Assembly: GCA_934691725.1 (NCBI GenBank) | Contig: CAKUTF010000040.1 | Coordinates: 1 to 22,872 of the forward strand | From: an uncultured Fibrobacter sp. | GTDB taxonomy: Bacteria; Fibrobacterota; Fibrobacteria; Fibrobacterales; Fibrobacteraceae | Reading direction: 5' to 3' | Length of the DNA: 22,872 nucleotides | Part shown: positions 7,492-16,600 of the stretch, in pieces | Position numbering within the stretch: position 1 is the first letter of the stretch | How the letters are laid out: every line of letters begins with the position of its first letter | Position numbers and translations under genes: made by a program | The notes under the pieces: model-generated | The model's database searches: none | The model's input: only the letters and a program-made list of their open reading frames with translations | Told to the model about the DNA's origin: nothing

Positions 7492-8484
7492 CTAGAGAGC
7501 CTTGATTTTTTTGATGGAAAGCCCTGTACGCTTGGCAATGGCTTCTAGTGGGAATCCATCGTCCCGGAAACCTTTTGCCATTTCTATCAGGGTGCGGAGT
7601 TTCCCTTCCCGAACGCCTTTCTGCATTCCCTTCTGCATCCCCTTCTGAAGCCCCTTTTGAAGCCCTTCTTGAAGTCCCCGTTTAAGTCCTTCTTCCCGGC
7701 CTTCCCGGATCGCTTTTTCGCGGAGTTCCCGGTCTTGTCGTTCGCGGGTTTTCCGGACTGCGTATTCATCCCATTCTAGACTCATGACTTCCTTCTCGTA
7801 AATTTCAAGTTCCTCTCTTTTTAATTTAGCAACTTTTGTCATTTCGAGTAATCGGGTATATCGCTCTTTTTGAATTTCGGCGGGCAATTTTTGGATGGTG
7901 TGAAGATAGCGGAACAGGTACATCCAGTTTCGGAGCGCATCGAACCCTGCCCCGATTCCGGGAAACTTTCGTAGTTCGATGAACGTAAAGCTTGCGAAAT
8001 CCCGATTCGGTTTAAGCGTTTTGGAATCGCTTAGGGAAAGATGGTGTACGTAACGTTCGTCGTCAAAGATATTTGGCCAGCTGATGGCGACGACATAGAC
8101 CGGATTAAAGCCGTAATCGTAACCCGCTCCCGGAAGTCCCTGCCGGACGATCGCCTGGCTTGCGTAGAAAAAAGAACGCTTTAGGAAAAATTCCATCTGC
8201 CGGATTTGGACTTCGACGATAAATACCCGCTTTTTGGTATCTCGGCAGTGCAAATCGAAAATGCTCGTGCGGGAGGCATGGCTGCCGCTTGCGTTGGTTT
8301 CCTTGTCGAGGGAAAAGACATCTTCGATCGGATCTTCGATCTGGTCTTTCAGAATATCGTTTAGGAAATTGATGAGATTGATTTTGGTGTAGGCGTCGTC
8401 GGGGTTGAAGACCTTCTTGAAGATAAGGTCGGTCATCAGGTTGGCGTAGGGGCCGTTTTTCGGAAATTTCTTGCGTTTGTGCAT
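7492..8484 (-). CDS. Rpn-family recombination-promoting nuclease / putative transposase (PD-(D/E)XK)
   Basis: A 330-residue protein of the Rpn/YhgA-like group. The N-terminus MTDLIFKKVF (17-26), IFDLHC (75-80) and FIVEVQ (88-93) provide the PD-(D/E)XK core, with D77, E91 and Q93. In E. coli, Rpn proteins are DNA nucleases that promote RecA-independent recombination; this role is known for relatives and inferred here. A charged helical region (about 205-260) leads to a tetrapeptide repeat (EGLQKGLQKGMQKGMQKG, about 273-290), then a helix-turn-helix-like tail FPLEAIAKRTGLSIKKIK (312-329). The ATG has AAAGGA at 5 nt spacing. Such genes are usually multicopy in a genome; a relic resembling the 3' end of another lies at 22595-22639. 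Confidence 0.85.
   Translation of the reverse strand: MHKRKKFPKNGPYANLMTDLIFKKVFNPDDAYTKINLINFLNDILKDQIEDPIEDVFSLDKETNASGSHASRTSIFDLHCRDTKKRVFIVEVQIRQMEFFLKRSFFYASQAIVRQGLPGAGYDYGFNPVYVVAISWPNIFDDERYVHHLSLSDSKTLKPNRDFASFTFIELRKFPGIGAGFDALRNWMYLFRYLHTIQKLPAEIQKERYTRLLEMTKVAKLKREELEIYEKEVMSLEWDEYAVRKTRERQDRELREKAIREGREEGLKRGLQEGLQKGLQKGMQKGMQKGVREGKLRTLIEMAKGFRDDGFPLEAIAKRTGLSIKKIKAL
7606..7701 (-). repeat. 12-bp coding tandem repeat in the Rpn gene
   Basis: The segment encodes residues 262-293, with consecutive four-residue units of the type (E/K)G(L/M)QKG. The DNA units are about 12 bp and imperfect (CCTTCTGCATCC-like on the plus strand). Gain or loss of units would keep the frame and only lengthen or shorten a helical linker. 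Confidence 0.75.
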
Positions 8485-8804
8485 GAATGTCCTTTATTCA
8501 ATTGGTCAATGTCTATGACGGTTCTGCGCCTGGAAAAGCTATGCGGAAATTTGTAAAATTTTCAAAACAAACTGCGGCGGATAGAAGTTTTCCGGGTGTA
8601 GTTGCCTTTTTTATCGCTGGACAGGCAAGTAAAATGCAACAGAAAATGAAAAATGTCGTTAAAAACATGCCTGTTGCCCTGTGTAAACGCGAAAATTAGG
8701 GGCACAAAGAAAAAACTACCCCCTTTCACAAAAAAAAGATAGTTTTCAAGCGTATTGTGCGACCTTTTAACCGGGGCCGTTTTAGGTGTCACCTTGGAGA
8801 AGTT
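8485..8804. other. Divergent intergenic region between the Rpn gene and the fibro-slime gene
   Basis: This 320-nt AT-rich gap should hold the promoters of both flanking genes. No confident -35/-10 pair was found. Visible are an inverted pair TTGCCT/AGGCAA around 8600-8627 and another, GCAACAG/CTGTTGC, around 8636-8679. Short open frames in the gap lack ribosome-binding sites and resemble no known protein. Confidence 0.4.
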
Positions 8805-11800
8805 ATGAAAAAGACGTTGAAAATTGGCAAACAACCGTGGCTTGCGAAGCTGATTTTGGGTTTTGCGCTGTTGCTTGGCGCTGGGGAGGCGTGGGGGTTA
8901 GCGTGTTCAGGGACAATTTATGTATCGAATCCTGGAACCTGGAGCTCTATGTATATGGTGGTGGATGGATCGTTTAACTTGCTCCCCAGTACGAAGCTTG
9001 AAAATGGTTGGTATTCGATAAATACCTTAGATTATGGTTCCCAATACGCTAAAGAGTTTTTCTTTGTCGCATCGGAAGGCGGCTGGAATGACTACGGCAT
9101 AACAAGAACGCAATTCAATGAAACCGGATGGGCGCAATCGGATAAGTTTACCTGTTCGGATTTTGGATCGGGGACTACTTTGTATATTTATGAAGACCCG
9201 ACAACCGCCGGAAAAACGGCGTTTTCTACGGATCCTCCCAATGCCAAATACTTTTATTTTCTTCCGCCGAATGATCAACTTTGGAATAGCTCGGTCCCGA
9301 TGATCAGCTTGGATGGCGGAACTACCGGTGTGCCGATGTCCACAGACCCGACTCGTTGCGGCTGGTTCTATTATGTCTGGTTCAATCAGGATGCGCCTTC
9401 TTCTGTAACGATTTTCAGGGATTCGGATTCTGACCGGGAAGAAGTCTTGGGATGGGACGGCTATGAGGGGGCAGATGCTGTTGGAAATGTAACTCCGATT
9501 CCGATGAACGATGTTTTCACTTCGTTTAATGCGAATACGCTTTTCTTTATCTCCGATGCAAGCATGTGGCCCGATGACGCGAAGGAGGAGGATAAGGGCT
9601 TTTCGATTATGGATCCCGCGATCGATGGAAACTGCGAATACAAACTGGCTGCGATCATCTACGATACCGACGCATCTCTGCATCCGGCGTTCAGCTGTTA
9701 TTCGGCAGGTGGAGAAGGTTGCCAGTATGGAGCGCAAGGCGTCGCCGCTGCAACTGCGCAAGCGGCTGTGAAAGCCTGCATCGGCGTAACCCACGGAATT
9801 GTTCAAGATACGCTAGGGGTTGACAAAAAGCCTTTGTTGAAGACTGCAGCGATGGGCGGCATGGGAGAAACTTGTTTTATCAGCCAAAGTTATTTTGACC
9901 AGCTTTTCCGCCCGACCGCCGGTGTAAACGAGATGACTTGTTTTGACCTGCCTTTCAATCGGGATTCTTATGGAAAATGGGAGTTTAATTCGGACTATTA
10001 TACGAGTCCCGGAATCACGGTCCAAGGCGGATTTTATCCTGCAGAGGCGACGACAGACGATAAAATTTTGACGGAATACGGCTCTTCTCCGGTTAAAGCG
10101 GCGCGTACGAAACGCTTTGCGGAAGGTCCTGTCTTTGTCGGTCCGGCGCTACGGGAAGTCGATGCCTCGGAAAATGCCCAAAAATTTGACCTGCTTTGCA
10201 ATGGCTCGGGATGGCTGGGCGGAATGGATGACTGTTCTGGTCGCTTTGGCGACGGAGATCACGACAAAGCGGCGATTGACACTTGGCTCGGAACGAAAGA
10301 TGCCTGCATTTGGGGGTGGTCCTGCCAGGACAGCAAACCGACAGGGTGGCCGTCCTATATAGATGGATCTGAAACATCGTCGGCTAAGGGTTCTCCGAGG
10401 TGGCAGTCTAGCGCTGGCCGCAACCAGCAATTCTGCTTTGAAAGCCATGCGCAATTTGTCTATAAGTCGGGGCTCCGTTTCAATTTCCGCGGGGATGACG
10501 ATATTTGGGTGTTTATCGGAGGCAAGCTTGCTGTGGATTTGGGAGGAACGCATTTGGCGGCTCCGGGCTATGCTGTCCTAGATAATCTGACGGATAAAAA
10601 TAACAAGCCGTTTGTGGAAGGGGAAACCTACGATTTGGACATCTTCTTCTGCGATCGCCGCACGACGATGAGTAATGTCCGCATTAATACGAACATGTAT
10701 ATCCAGCAGAGCAATGGAATCAATTATAATAAAGATCCCTCTTATGTCGGCGAAGGGACTGCCTACGAAATCTGTTACGAGGAAACCGGTTCGGGAGACT
10801 GTGCGTCGGCTCTTTCGGGAACTTCCGCTTCTCAAAAGATTGTCTATTGTAGCGAAAAAATCAAAGAAGCCGGGTTTGATATGTATTACAACCTTTACAA
10901 GGGTTCGAGCGTCTTTACGAACGGGGCGACGACTTACGATTCGACGTGGTTCAAGTCGAAAGGTCCTGGAATCTTCTTTGGCGGAGTCGATCTTTCGAAC
11001 TGGTATCGTCCTGTCATTAACAAGAAAACGATTGCCGGTCTGCCTTCGGGCTCGTATAAGTTGGTCGCTTCGATCGGTGGCAAGAAGACTTCCTGGTCGT
11101 TCCGCGTGGCGGGAAACCTGGACGTCTTGACCAAGGACGGTCAGGATTCTGCGAAACATGTTTACAAGGTGAAGACTTCGGCGATGGCGGACGTGCGGAT
11201 TCCGGTCTATGTCGGCGCGGTCGGCGAGGCTCTTGAAAATGGATATCTCGATGTCGATCTGGAAGGCGCGGTGGGCGAGTCCTATTCGGTGTCGTTTACC
11301 GACGGGCTTCTCGTGTTTGCGGATTCGAACGGCACGACTCCGCTCACCAGCTCGGACCGCTTGACGGTCGGCCCGAATGGCATCGATACCGTCTGGGTGA
11401 CGATTCCGCTTTCGGCGATGACCGCGCAGACGATGACGGGCTCCATTTCCGTGCGCAAGACGGCACTTGAACTTTCGTTCCAGCTACCGGCGATTGCCTT
11501 TGTGGATTCCACTTACCAAACCCAGCTTTCGGGTTACGGCAACTGGGACATCAGCGAGGATTCCATTCTGTATCGCGGTTCGGACTACGCTGCCTACGTG
11601 ATGATGTATGACCCGACAAGCGGAGCGATTTGTGAAACTTGCAACTACGGCCTGGAAGTCTATCCGGCTTCGGCAGGGGTCTCGGGTCGCTCGGCGCTCG
11701 GGATTGTCAATGGCAAGGGCGTCGTGAACTTCCGGTCTTCGGTCCTGTATCCGAATGCGGCAGGCGACAGCGCGTTCTTTACCGTGACGACGATGGAAAA

Positions 11801-13121
11801 CGACCTGATCGGGGCTTCCTGGCGCGGGCTTGTGTTTGAAGAACCGCCCGTTCCGATTCCCGACAGCGTGATGGTCTTTGACACCAAGGGCAAGCCGATG
11901 ACCTATGCGGGGCTCGACATGGCCTACACGAGTTCGGAATATCTCGACGGCATCGCGGATTCGCTCTTTATCCATTATCACCGTCCGTTCCCGAAGGATT
12001 CCCTGCCGGATTCGATTCGCGTGGAATGGTCGCTTGATTCGGCGGAATATGTGACGATTACGAGGGAGCAGGTTCTGGCTGCGGCGAAGCCTCTGACCGA
12101 TACGACTTACGATTCGGTCCTCGCTTTCGGCGGGCTTGAGCTTTCTTCGAAAGTGCAGACGGCGGGTTCCGGGAAAATGCTCGAATCCTTTGCGACATAT
12201 AAAAAGAATGGCGTTGATACTCACGGTTCATTCACAAAGACGTTTACCGACAAGGTCGCCCCGATTATTTTGCGTGCGAACATCTCGGAACGCTCGGAAG
12301 GGCTGTTCCAGGTAAAGGTGACGCTTTCGGAGACGGTCAAGGCTAGCGATTCGGCGGATATACGCTCGCTCTTTGGCTACTACCTGCGTTCGGCGACGGA
12401 CCTCGCGAATAAATACCTGGCGGTTCCGGCTTCCAATGCGACGGTTGTCGATTCGTCGGTGACGATGTTCTTCAATCTGTCGAACGGGACGATTCCGCAG
12501 GCGGGCGACTATGTGCGTGCCCTGCCGAAGTTCTTGACGGATACGGAAGGCAACGGACTTTCCGACTATAAAGCGACTGTTCCTTCTCCGTGGATGCTCC
12601 TCGAAGGCGATGCCGCTTCGACAATCGAAAGCATCAAGATGGGAATTGTCGATAATTCCGTGGATACCAAGAAGCCGAATATCGTCGCGAGCCGCATCGG
12701 CATTTACGATTCGCTCGGAACGGTCCGCGATTCCTTCCCAAATACGGTCGGCTATCTCATCAAGACGGACATGGGAAATATCCTGACGGATTCTCTCCTC
12801 GATGCGCAAATCGCGAATGGGAAAATATCCCTTTCCGATGTCAAGCTGCGCTATGAACTCGATATCTTCACCAACCTGGGAACGTTTGTCGCGCACAAGA
12901 GCCAGACGATCGCCTGCTCCGACAGCCTGTTTGGCGGAGACTGCCGAAATAATCGCGGGTATATCTATGTCGGCTGGAACATGGTGACGGACAAGGGGCG
13001 CAAGGCGGGAACCGGAGCGTATATCGCGAAGCTCAGCACGTATGTCCAGGTGCCCATCAAGGGAAAGACCGGCAAGCACAACGTGACGCAGACTTGGGGC
13101 GTCCGCCGCTCTTCCAAATAA
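8805..13121 (+). CDS. Secreted fibro-slime domain protein, predicted surface adhesin
   Basis: A 1438-residue exported protein. The first 31 residues form a signal peptide (KKTLKIGK, a hydrophobic core LILGFALLLGAG, then AWG). Residues about 32-240 are Trp/Tyr-rich and beta-like, possibly carbohydrate-binding. A fibro-slime domain spans roughly 380-640, with its hallmark FRGDDDIWVFIGGKLAVDLGG around 561-581. The remaining 800 residues look like beta-sandwich modules, for example DKVAPIILRANISER, and end in TQTWGVRRSSK. Fibro-slime proteins are abundant in Fibrobacter and some have been linked to cellulose binding; that role is inferred here. The ATG at 8805 is preferred because GGAGA lies 6 nt upstream and a signal peptide follows directly. 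The N-terminal 2.3 kb is visibly AT-richer than the C-terminal 2 kb. Two hairpins follow the stop codon. Confidence 0.85.
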   Translation: MKKTLKIGKQPWLAKLILGFALLLGAGEAWGLACSGTIYVSNPGTWSSMYMVVDGSFNLLPSTKLENGWYSINTLDYGSQYAKEFFFVASEGGWNDYGITRTQFNETGWAQSDKFTCSDFGSGTTLYIYEDPTTAGKTAFSTDPPNAKYFYFLPPNDQLWNSSVPMISLDGGTTGVPMSTDPTRCGWFYYVWFNQDAPSSVTIFRDSDSDREEVLGWDGYEGADAVGNVTPIPMNDVFTSFNANTLFFISDASMWPDDAKEEDKGFSIMDPAIDGNCEYKLAAIIYDTDASLHPAFSCYSAGGEGCQYGAQGVAAATAQAAVKACIGVTHGIVQDTLGVDKKPLLKTAAMGGMGETCFISQSYFDQLFRPTAGVNEMTCFDLPFNRDSYGKWEFNSDYYTSPGITVQGGFYPAEATTDDKILTEYGSSPVKAARTKRFAEGPVFVGPALREVDASENAQKFDLLCNGSGWLGGMDDCSGRFGDGDHDKAAIDTWLGTKDACIWGWSCQDSKPTGWPSYIDGSETSSAKGSPRWQSSAGRNQQFCFESHAQFVYKSGLRFNFRGDDDIWVFIGGKLAVDLGGTHLAAPGYAVLDNLTDKNNKPFVEGETYDLDIFFCDRRTTMSNVRINTNMYIQQSNGINYNKDPSYVGEGTAYEICYEETGSGDCASALSGTSASQKIVYCSEKIKEAGFDMYYNLYKGSSVFTNGATTYDSTWFKSKGPGIFFGGVDLSNWYRPVINKKTIAGLPSGSYKLVASIGGKKTSWSFRVAGNLDVLTKDGQDSAKHVYKVKTSAMADVRIPVYVGAVGEALENGYLDVDLEGAVGESYSVSFTDGLLVFADSNGTTPLTSSDRLTVGPNGIDTVWVTIPLSAMTAQTMTGSISVRKTALELSFQLPAIAFVDSTYQTQLSGYGNWDISEDSILYRGSDYAAYVMMYDPTSGAICETCNYGLEVYPASAGVSGRSALGIVNGKGVVNFRSSVLYPNAAGDSAFFTVTTMENDLIGASWRGLVFEEPPVPIPDSVMVFDTKGKPMTYAGLDMAYTSSEYLDGIADSLFIHYHRPFPKDSLPDSIRVEWSLDSAEYVTITREQVLAAAKPLTDTTYDSVLAFGGLELSSKVQTAGSGKMLESFATYKKNGVDTHGSFTKTFTDKVAPIILRANISERSEGLFQVKVTLSETVKASDSADIRSLFGYYLRSATDLANKYLAVPASNATVVDSSVTMFFNLSNGTIPQAGDYVRALPKFLTDTEGNGLSDYKATVPSPWMLLEGDAASTIESIKMGIVDNSVDTKKPNIVASRIGIYDSLGTVRDSFPNTVGYLIKTDMGNILTDSLLDAQIANGKISLSDVKLRYELDIFTNLGTFVAHKSQTIACSDSLFGGDCRNNRGYIYVGWNMVTDKGRKAGTGAYIAKLSTYVQVPIKGKTGKHNVTQTWGVRRSSK

Positions 13122-13133
13122 ACCGTTCGATGG

Positions 13134-13193
13134 AAATGCCTCGAATCCGGGGCATTTTTTATAAAATGAAACGCGCCGGTTTTCGGCGCATTT
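13134..13193 (+). terminator. Tandem terminator hairpins after the fibro-slime gene
   Basis: AAATGCCTC-GAATCC-GGGGCATTT (13134-13157, 9-bp stem with one G-U pair, then TTT) is followed by GCGCCG-GTTTT-CGGCGC (13173-13189), then ATTTT. Confidence 0.75.
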
Positions 13194-13255
13194 TCCGTAT
13201 CAAGGTGAGCGAAGCTTTCTCAAGAATTTTAAAACCTGTTTTCATGTGTCGGGCA

Positions 13256-13276
13256 TAGCTCGACAAGCTCGCTAAC
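13256..13276 (+). repeat. AGCTCGACAAGCTCGCTAAC element, copy 1
   Basis: TAGCTCGACAAGCTCGCTAAC occurs here, at 13464-13484 and at 22673-22693 without mismatch, always intergenic and in the same orientation. Its 3' part GCTCGCTAAC also occurs, reverse-complemented, inside the heptad tract at 18703-18880. No function is known to me. Confidence 0.85.
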
Positions 13277-13280
13277 AGTC

Positions 13281-13303
13281 ATTATCGGACTTGATCCGAT
13301 AAT
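13281..13303. repeat. Palindrome ATTATCGGA-CTTGA-TCCGATAAT
   Basis: A perfect 9-bp inverted repeat with a CTTGA loop, preceded by GTC. It has the same architecture as the palindromes at 13320-13342 and 22720-22742, where the stem is different but still paired and the loop is the complement TCAAG. This looks like one dispersed hairpin family in two orientations. Confidence 0.8.
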
Positions 13304-13319
13304 CTCCATACACAAAGGG

Positions 13320-13342
13320 ATTCCCCGGTCAAGCCGTGGAAT
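13320..13342. repeat. Palindrome ATTCCCCGG-TCAAG-CCGTGGAAT, imperfect
   Basis: Nearly identical to the perfect copy at 22720-22742; one base in the right arm (CCGT instead of CCGG) breaks one pair. It is followed by GACATT, as in the other copy. Confidence 0.8.
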
Positions 13343-13359
13343 GACATTGTACCGCAACT

Positions 13360-13458
13360 CTGACCACTGCACACTAACTACTAAGCTTAGACGTCCGCAG
13401 ACTAATCCCTAGTCCCTAAACATAGATGTCCACAGTTCTAAGCTCTCTCAACTAAGCT
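13360..13458 (-). repeat. Degenerate heptad (7-bp period) repeat tract A
   Basis: Read on the plus strand in steps of seven from 13360 the units are CTGACCA, CTGCACA, CTAACTA, CTAAGCT, TAGACGT, CCGCAGA, CTAATCC, CTAGTCC, CTAAACA, TAGATGT, CCACAGT. One extra base follows, then CTAAGCT, CTCTCAA, CTAAGCT. The phase holds for 11 units. It is the reverse orientation of the NNNNYAG tract at 18668-18880. The TAGACGT/CCGCAGA pair is the TTAGACGTC element in phase. Confidence 0.75.
13387..13400 (+). repeat. TTAGACGTCCGCAG element
   Basis: One of six intergenic copies: 73-86 (TTAGACGTCTGCGG), 13387-13400, 13422-13435 (ATAGATGTCCACAG), 13575-13588 (CTAGACGTTTGCAG), 13627-13640 (TTAGACGTCCGCGG) and, on the minus strand, about 22634-22647 (ATAGACGTCGGCA). 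The left IS is inserted directly at the TTAG of the first copy. Confidence 0.7.
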
Positions 13459-13463
13459 CTGAA

Positions 13464-13484
13464 TAGCTCGACAAGCTCGCTAAC
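13464..13484 (+). repeat. AGCTCGACAAGCTCGCTAAC element, copy 2
   Basis: Identical to the copy at 13256-13276. It is followed by a degenerate version of the ATTATCGG palindrome, then TTGCTCGCTAGCCTGTCA (13501-13518), and by GGGAATGACAT near 13543-13555. The whole composite appears to be a decayed second copy of the 13256-13350 unit. Confidence 0.8.
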
Positions 13485-13660
13485 CTGCCATTATCGGGCG
13501 TTGCTCGCTAGCCTGTCAAATCCCTTATTCGGGGCACGGGAATGACATCATACCTTATTCCGCATCTCAAAAACCTAGACGTTTGCAGACCAATTTCTCA
13601 TTGCTAATTGCTAATTTTTCATTCCCTTAGACGTCCGCGGTTCCTTATAGTCTTTTCGCT

Positions 13661-16600
13661 TCAAAGAAGTCCGAGTGCGTCCTTGATTGTCTGCTCGTCG
13701 GTTCCAGCAGGGAATAAAGCGCGTTCTTCGGGGGAGACATAGAGGAGCGAACGTTCTTCGTCGGGAAGCGCGGAACGGTCGCGTAAAACGCAGGGCTTGT
13801 TCTTTGTCGAATAGAAAAACTGGCCAGTCTTGAAGAAAGCCTTTTGGGCGATACCCTGGGATATCGCATCTTTAATCGTCCGGATGACGGCGGGACCCGC
13901 GCGGTGCAACCCGTGAAAGTGAAGCAGACGCCGGATGAGGTTCTTTTCGTGAATAGGCGATTCGGAATCCACGTAGAACTCTAGCTGGGCAACGAGAGCA
14001 TCCCTGGCGGTTTCCGGGATGGAAGCCTTGGATTCGTCGGGAGGATTTTTCACCCGATACGGCTCTACCGGTATTTGCGGAAAATCTTCCTGTTTCGATT
14101 GGGATGGAATCGGCGCGACACTCTGTTCAACGGCGATGGTCGTGAGAACGTGATTTCTTTCGTCTGCCGTGGAACGGAACCAGTTTGGGCACCAGAGCGA
14201 AACGATTTTCCAGCCGAGCTGCCTAAAAAGTTTCGGGCGGATGTAAAGCCTGTCTTCGACGCTGCGGGATAAATAGCCGTTTCTGGAATCGACATCGATT
14301 CCGAGGAGAAAACGTTCCGGATCGTTTGCGTCGCGGACAGCAAAGGGAACGGTGAAATTGTTGTATCCCCAGTTCTTTTCGATGGAAAATTCCCCGTTGT
14401 GAATTTCCCGGTAAATCTGTTCTTCGAACGGTGAAAGAATCGGGTCGGAATGAAAAATGTCTTTTGCCGATGCGTTGGACGCAAAATGCAGAAATTCCAG
14501 GTAGCTGTGGACACCCGGATTGTTGGAAACCGTTTTTTCGGGAATTTCCATTGCAAAGATTTTTAGACAGGATAGGGCGTGTGTCGCGCAGACGTTGACT
14601 GGCTTGGGCGTGATGTTTTGCCCGGCGATTGTCGCGCCAGATTCCGCACAGACGAGAAGCGTGTCGCGGTATTCTCCGACAGCCTGTTCGGGGCGTTTGA
14701 CATATGGTCCCTGGAGCGGATCTTTCGAGGAAAGAAATTCGGACAAACCGGGATGCTCGGAAATTTTTTCTTGAATCGCCTGGAGAATTTCCTGTCGGCG
14801 TTCTTCGGTAAAGACGATGATGCCGAGCGATTGGGTCGGATGCTGTTCGAGATGTTGCGCTGCGGTTTCGGCAATCGCTTTGGGTAAATCCTTTTCGATG
14901 ACGACCTGGACGGCTCTTGTTTCATGAATATTTGGCGGTGGAAATTTTTGGAGCCTTTGGCTGTAGAAGTTCCGGTTGGCAAAGTCGATGAGCAGCGGAT
15001 GCCGGTGAAGGAAATCCAGCGACAGACAGGAACGCTTGGCGCCTTTGTAAAGGGAATAGGCCAAGATGTTTTCGAACTGGGAAACGGAAAAAACAGGGCG
15101 GTTTGGCGCATCGAGAATCTGGGAAAATGTCGGTGTCGGCAGGTTGGAATCGCCTAGAAGAAACACTTGCCCGGAACGGAAAATCGCGGGCAACGCTTGG
15201 AGTGGCGTCATGGCGTCGGCATCGAGGCAGATTGCTATGTCGAAAGAATCTTTCTGGGAGAGAACAGCGGTTTCGGCAAGCGGAAGAATCGTCACGGCTT
15301 CTGGATTTTTTTGACAGAAATCTTTGAAGTAGAGCAGGTTTATCGCGGAAAGATCATCTGTTGCGCGTTGAAAGTCCTTGGCATATTTTGAATGCGCCTT
15401 GGGCGAAATGGAAAATACCGAAGGAAAAATCTTGCAGGCGTTCTGGATTTGCAGGGAATGCCAGAAACGGGAAAAATCCGCCGCAATGGCTTCTTTTTGA
15501 AAGTCGGTTTCCCAAAGAGCCTTTTCCAGGTTGGAAAGTCCCAGCTTTTTTAGCTCTTGGTATTTGGCGTTTATTTGGATGTAATTCGGGAGCAGGGAAA
15601 ACGATTCGGACCATTTCCTGAGCAGGGATGCCTGATCTTCGACCGAGGAATCGTCGCTAAGTTTTGTAAAGGAAAGTTCCCGGCAAAGTTCTTCGAATTC
15701 GGAACTCGCTTCCCGACAAAGCCTGTTCAGCGCATTTGCGTCGGGAATGCGGTTTTGGACGGAACTGTATCTGGAAAGAATCGCAAGCGAAAGGTTCGCC
15801 TTTTCGTCTTTGGAAAGTTTTTTCCGAAATTCAAAAAGCCACTGTATTTTCGATGCGAGAGCGTCCCAATCCGTATGCTCGAACTTCCAGTCCTTTCCGA
15901 ACAGGCGCAAGGCGATGACGGATGAGTTCATGTAGAGTTTCTTGCTTTCCTGCAGCCGGATGAGGCCATCCGAGAGTTCGAGAAGTTCGTCGTCCGTTTT
16001 TACCTGCTTGGGATTTTTGAGCGTTTTCAAAAGGGTCTTTTTCGCATCGTGGTAGTATTCCGAAAAGACCTTGAATCTTCTTTTCTGGTTGTTCTTGAGA
16101 ATTTCCCGCGGAGCGCCGAGCTGCCAGTCGATCGCTTCGGAAACATAGACGGGCGAACCGTTCCGGCGAAATTCTGACCAGACCTTTCCCGCTTTGGGAA
16201 GCGCTAGAAGGGTTTCTTCGTAGGTGTCCCAGTCCTTGGATTCCAGGTCCCAACCTTCGAATGAAGGCGTCTCGGAGTTGAATTCCGGCGTAATCGCTTC
16301 GCTGATGTGGGAAAGCGCGGAAATGTCGATGTTCCCGTCGAAGATGAATTCCCCGGAAACGCTTTGGGCGAGCGTAGCGAGCGTCTGGTACTTGGAACTT
16401 GCGCTTTGCAGCTTTTGGAACAGTTCTGTTTTTTGGGAACTATGAAAGGCTGTGAGCGCAATTCCCTTGAAGGCATTGAGCGCTTTTCTTGTTTCGGGTT
16501 TTGCTTGCAGATCGAGAATGTCCTGGATGATTCCCTGCACCAGGTGAAAATTTTCCCGGCTCAGGGTTTCCGCTCCGCTGAACGTGGAATCCGGCCAGGC

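Larger units (their letters stand above)
13194..13660. other. Gene-free, repeat-filled intergenic region
   Basis: About 470 nt without a credible gene between the fibro-slime gene and the helicase-like gene, both of which end here. It holds the AGCTCGACAAGCTCGCTAAC elements, two palindromes, heptad tract A, several TTAGACGTC elements, and an AT-rich stretch with CTAATTG repeated near 13604-13620. No terminator hairpin for the minus-strand gene ending at 13661 was seen. Confidence 0.7.

Noticed and set aside
8487..8699. 70-codon plus-strand frame in the Rpn/fibro-slime gap
   Set aside because: Non-ATG start, no ribosome-binding site and no recognisable protein; it lies where promoters are expected.
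8805..8900. Lipoprotein signal in the fibro-slime protein (GLAC)
   Set aside because: The residues before the cysteine do not fit a standard lipobox (Gly where Leu is expected); ordinary signal peptidase cleavage near AWG/LA is more likely.
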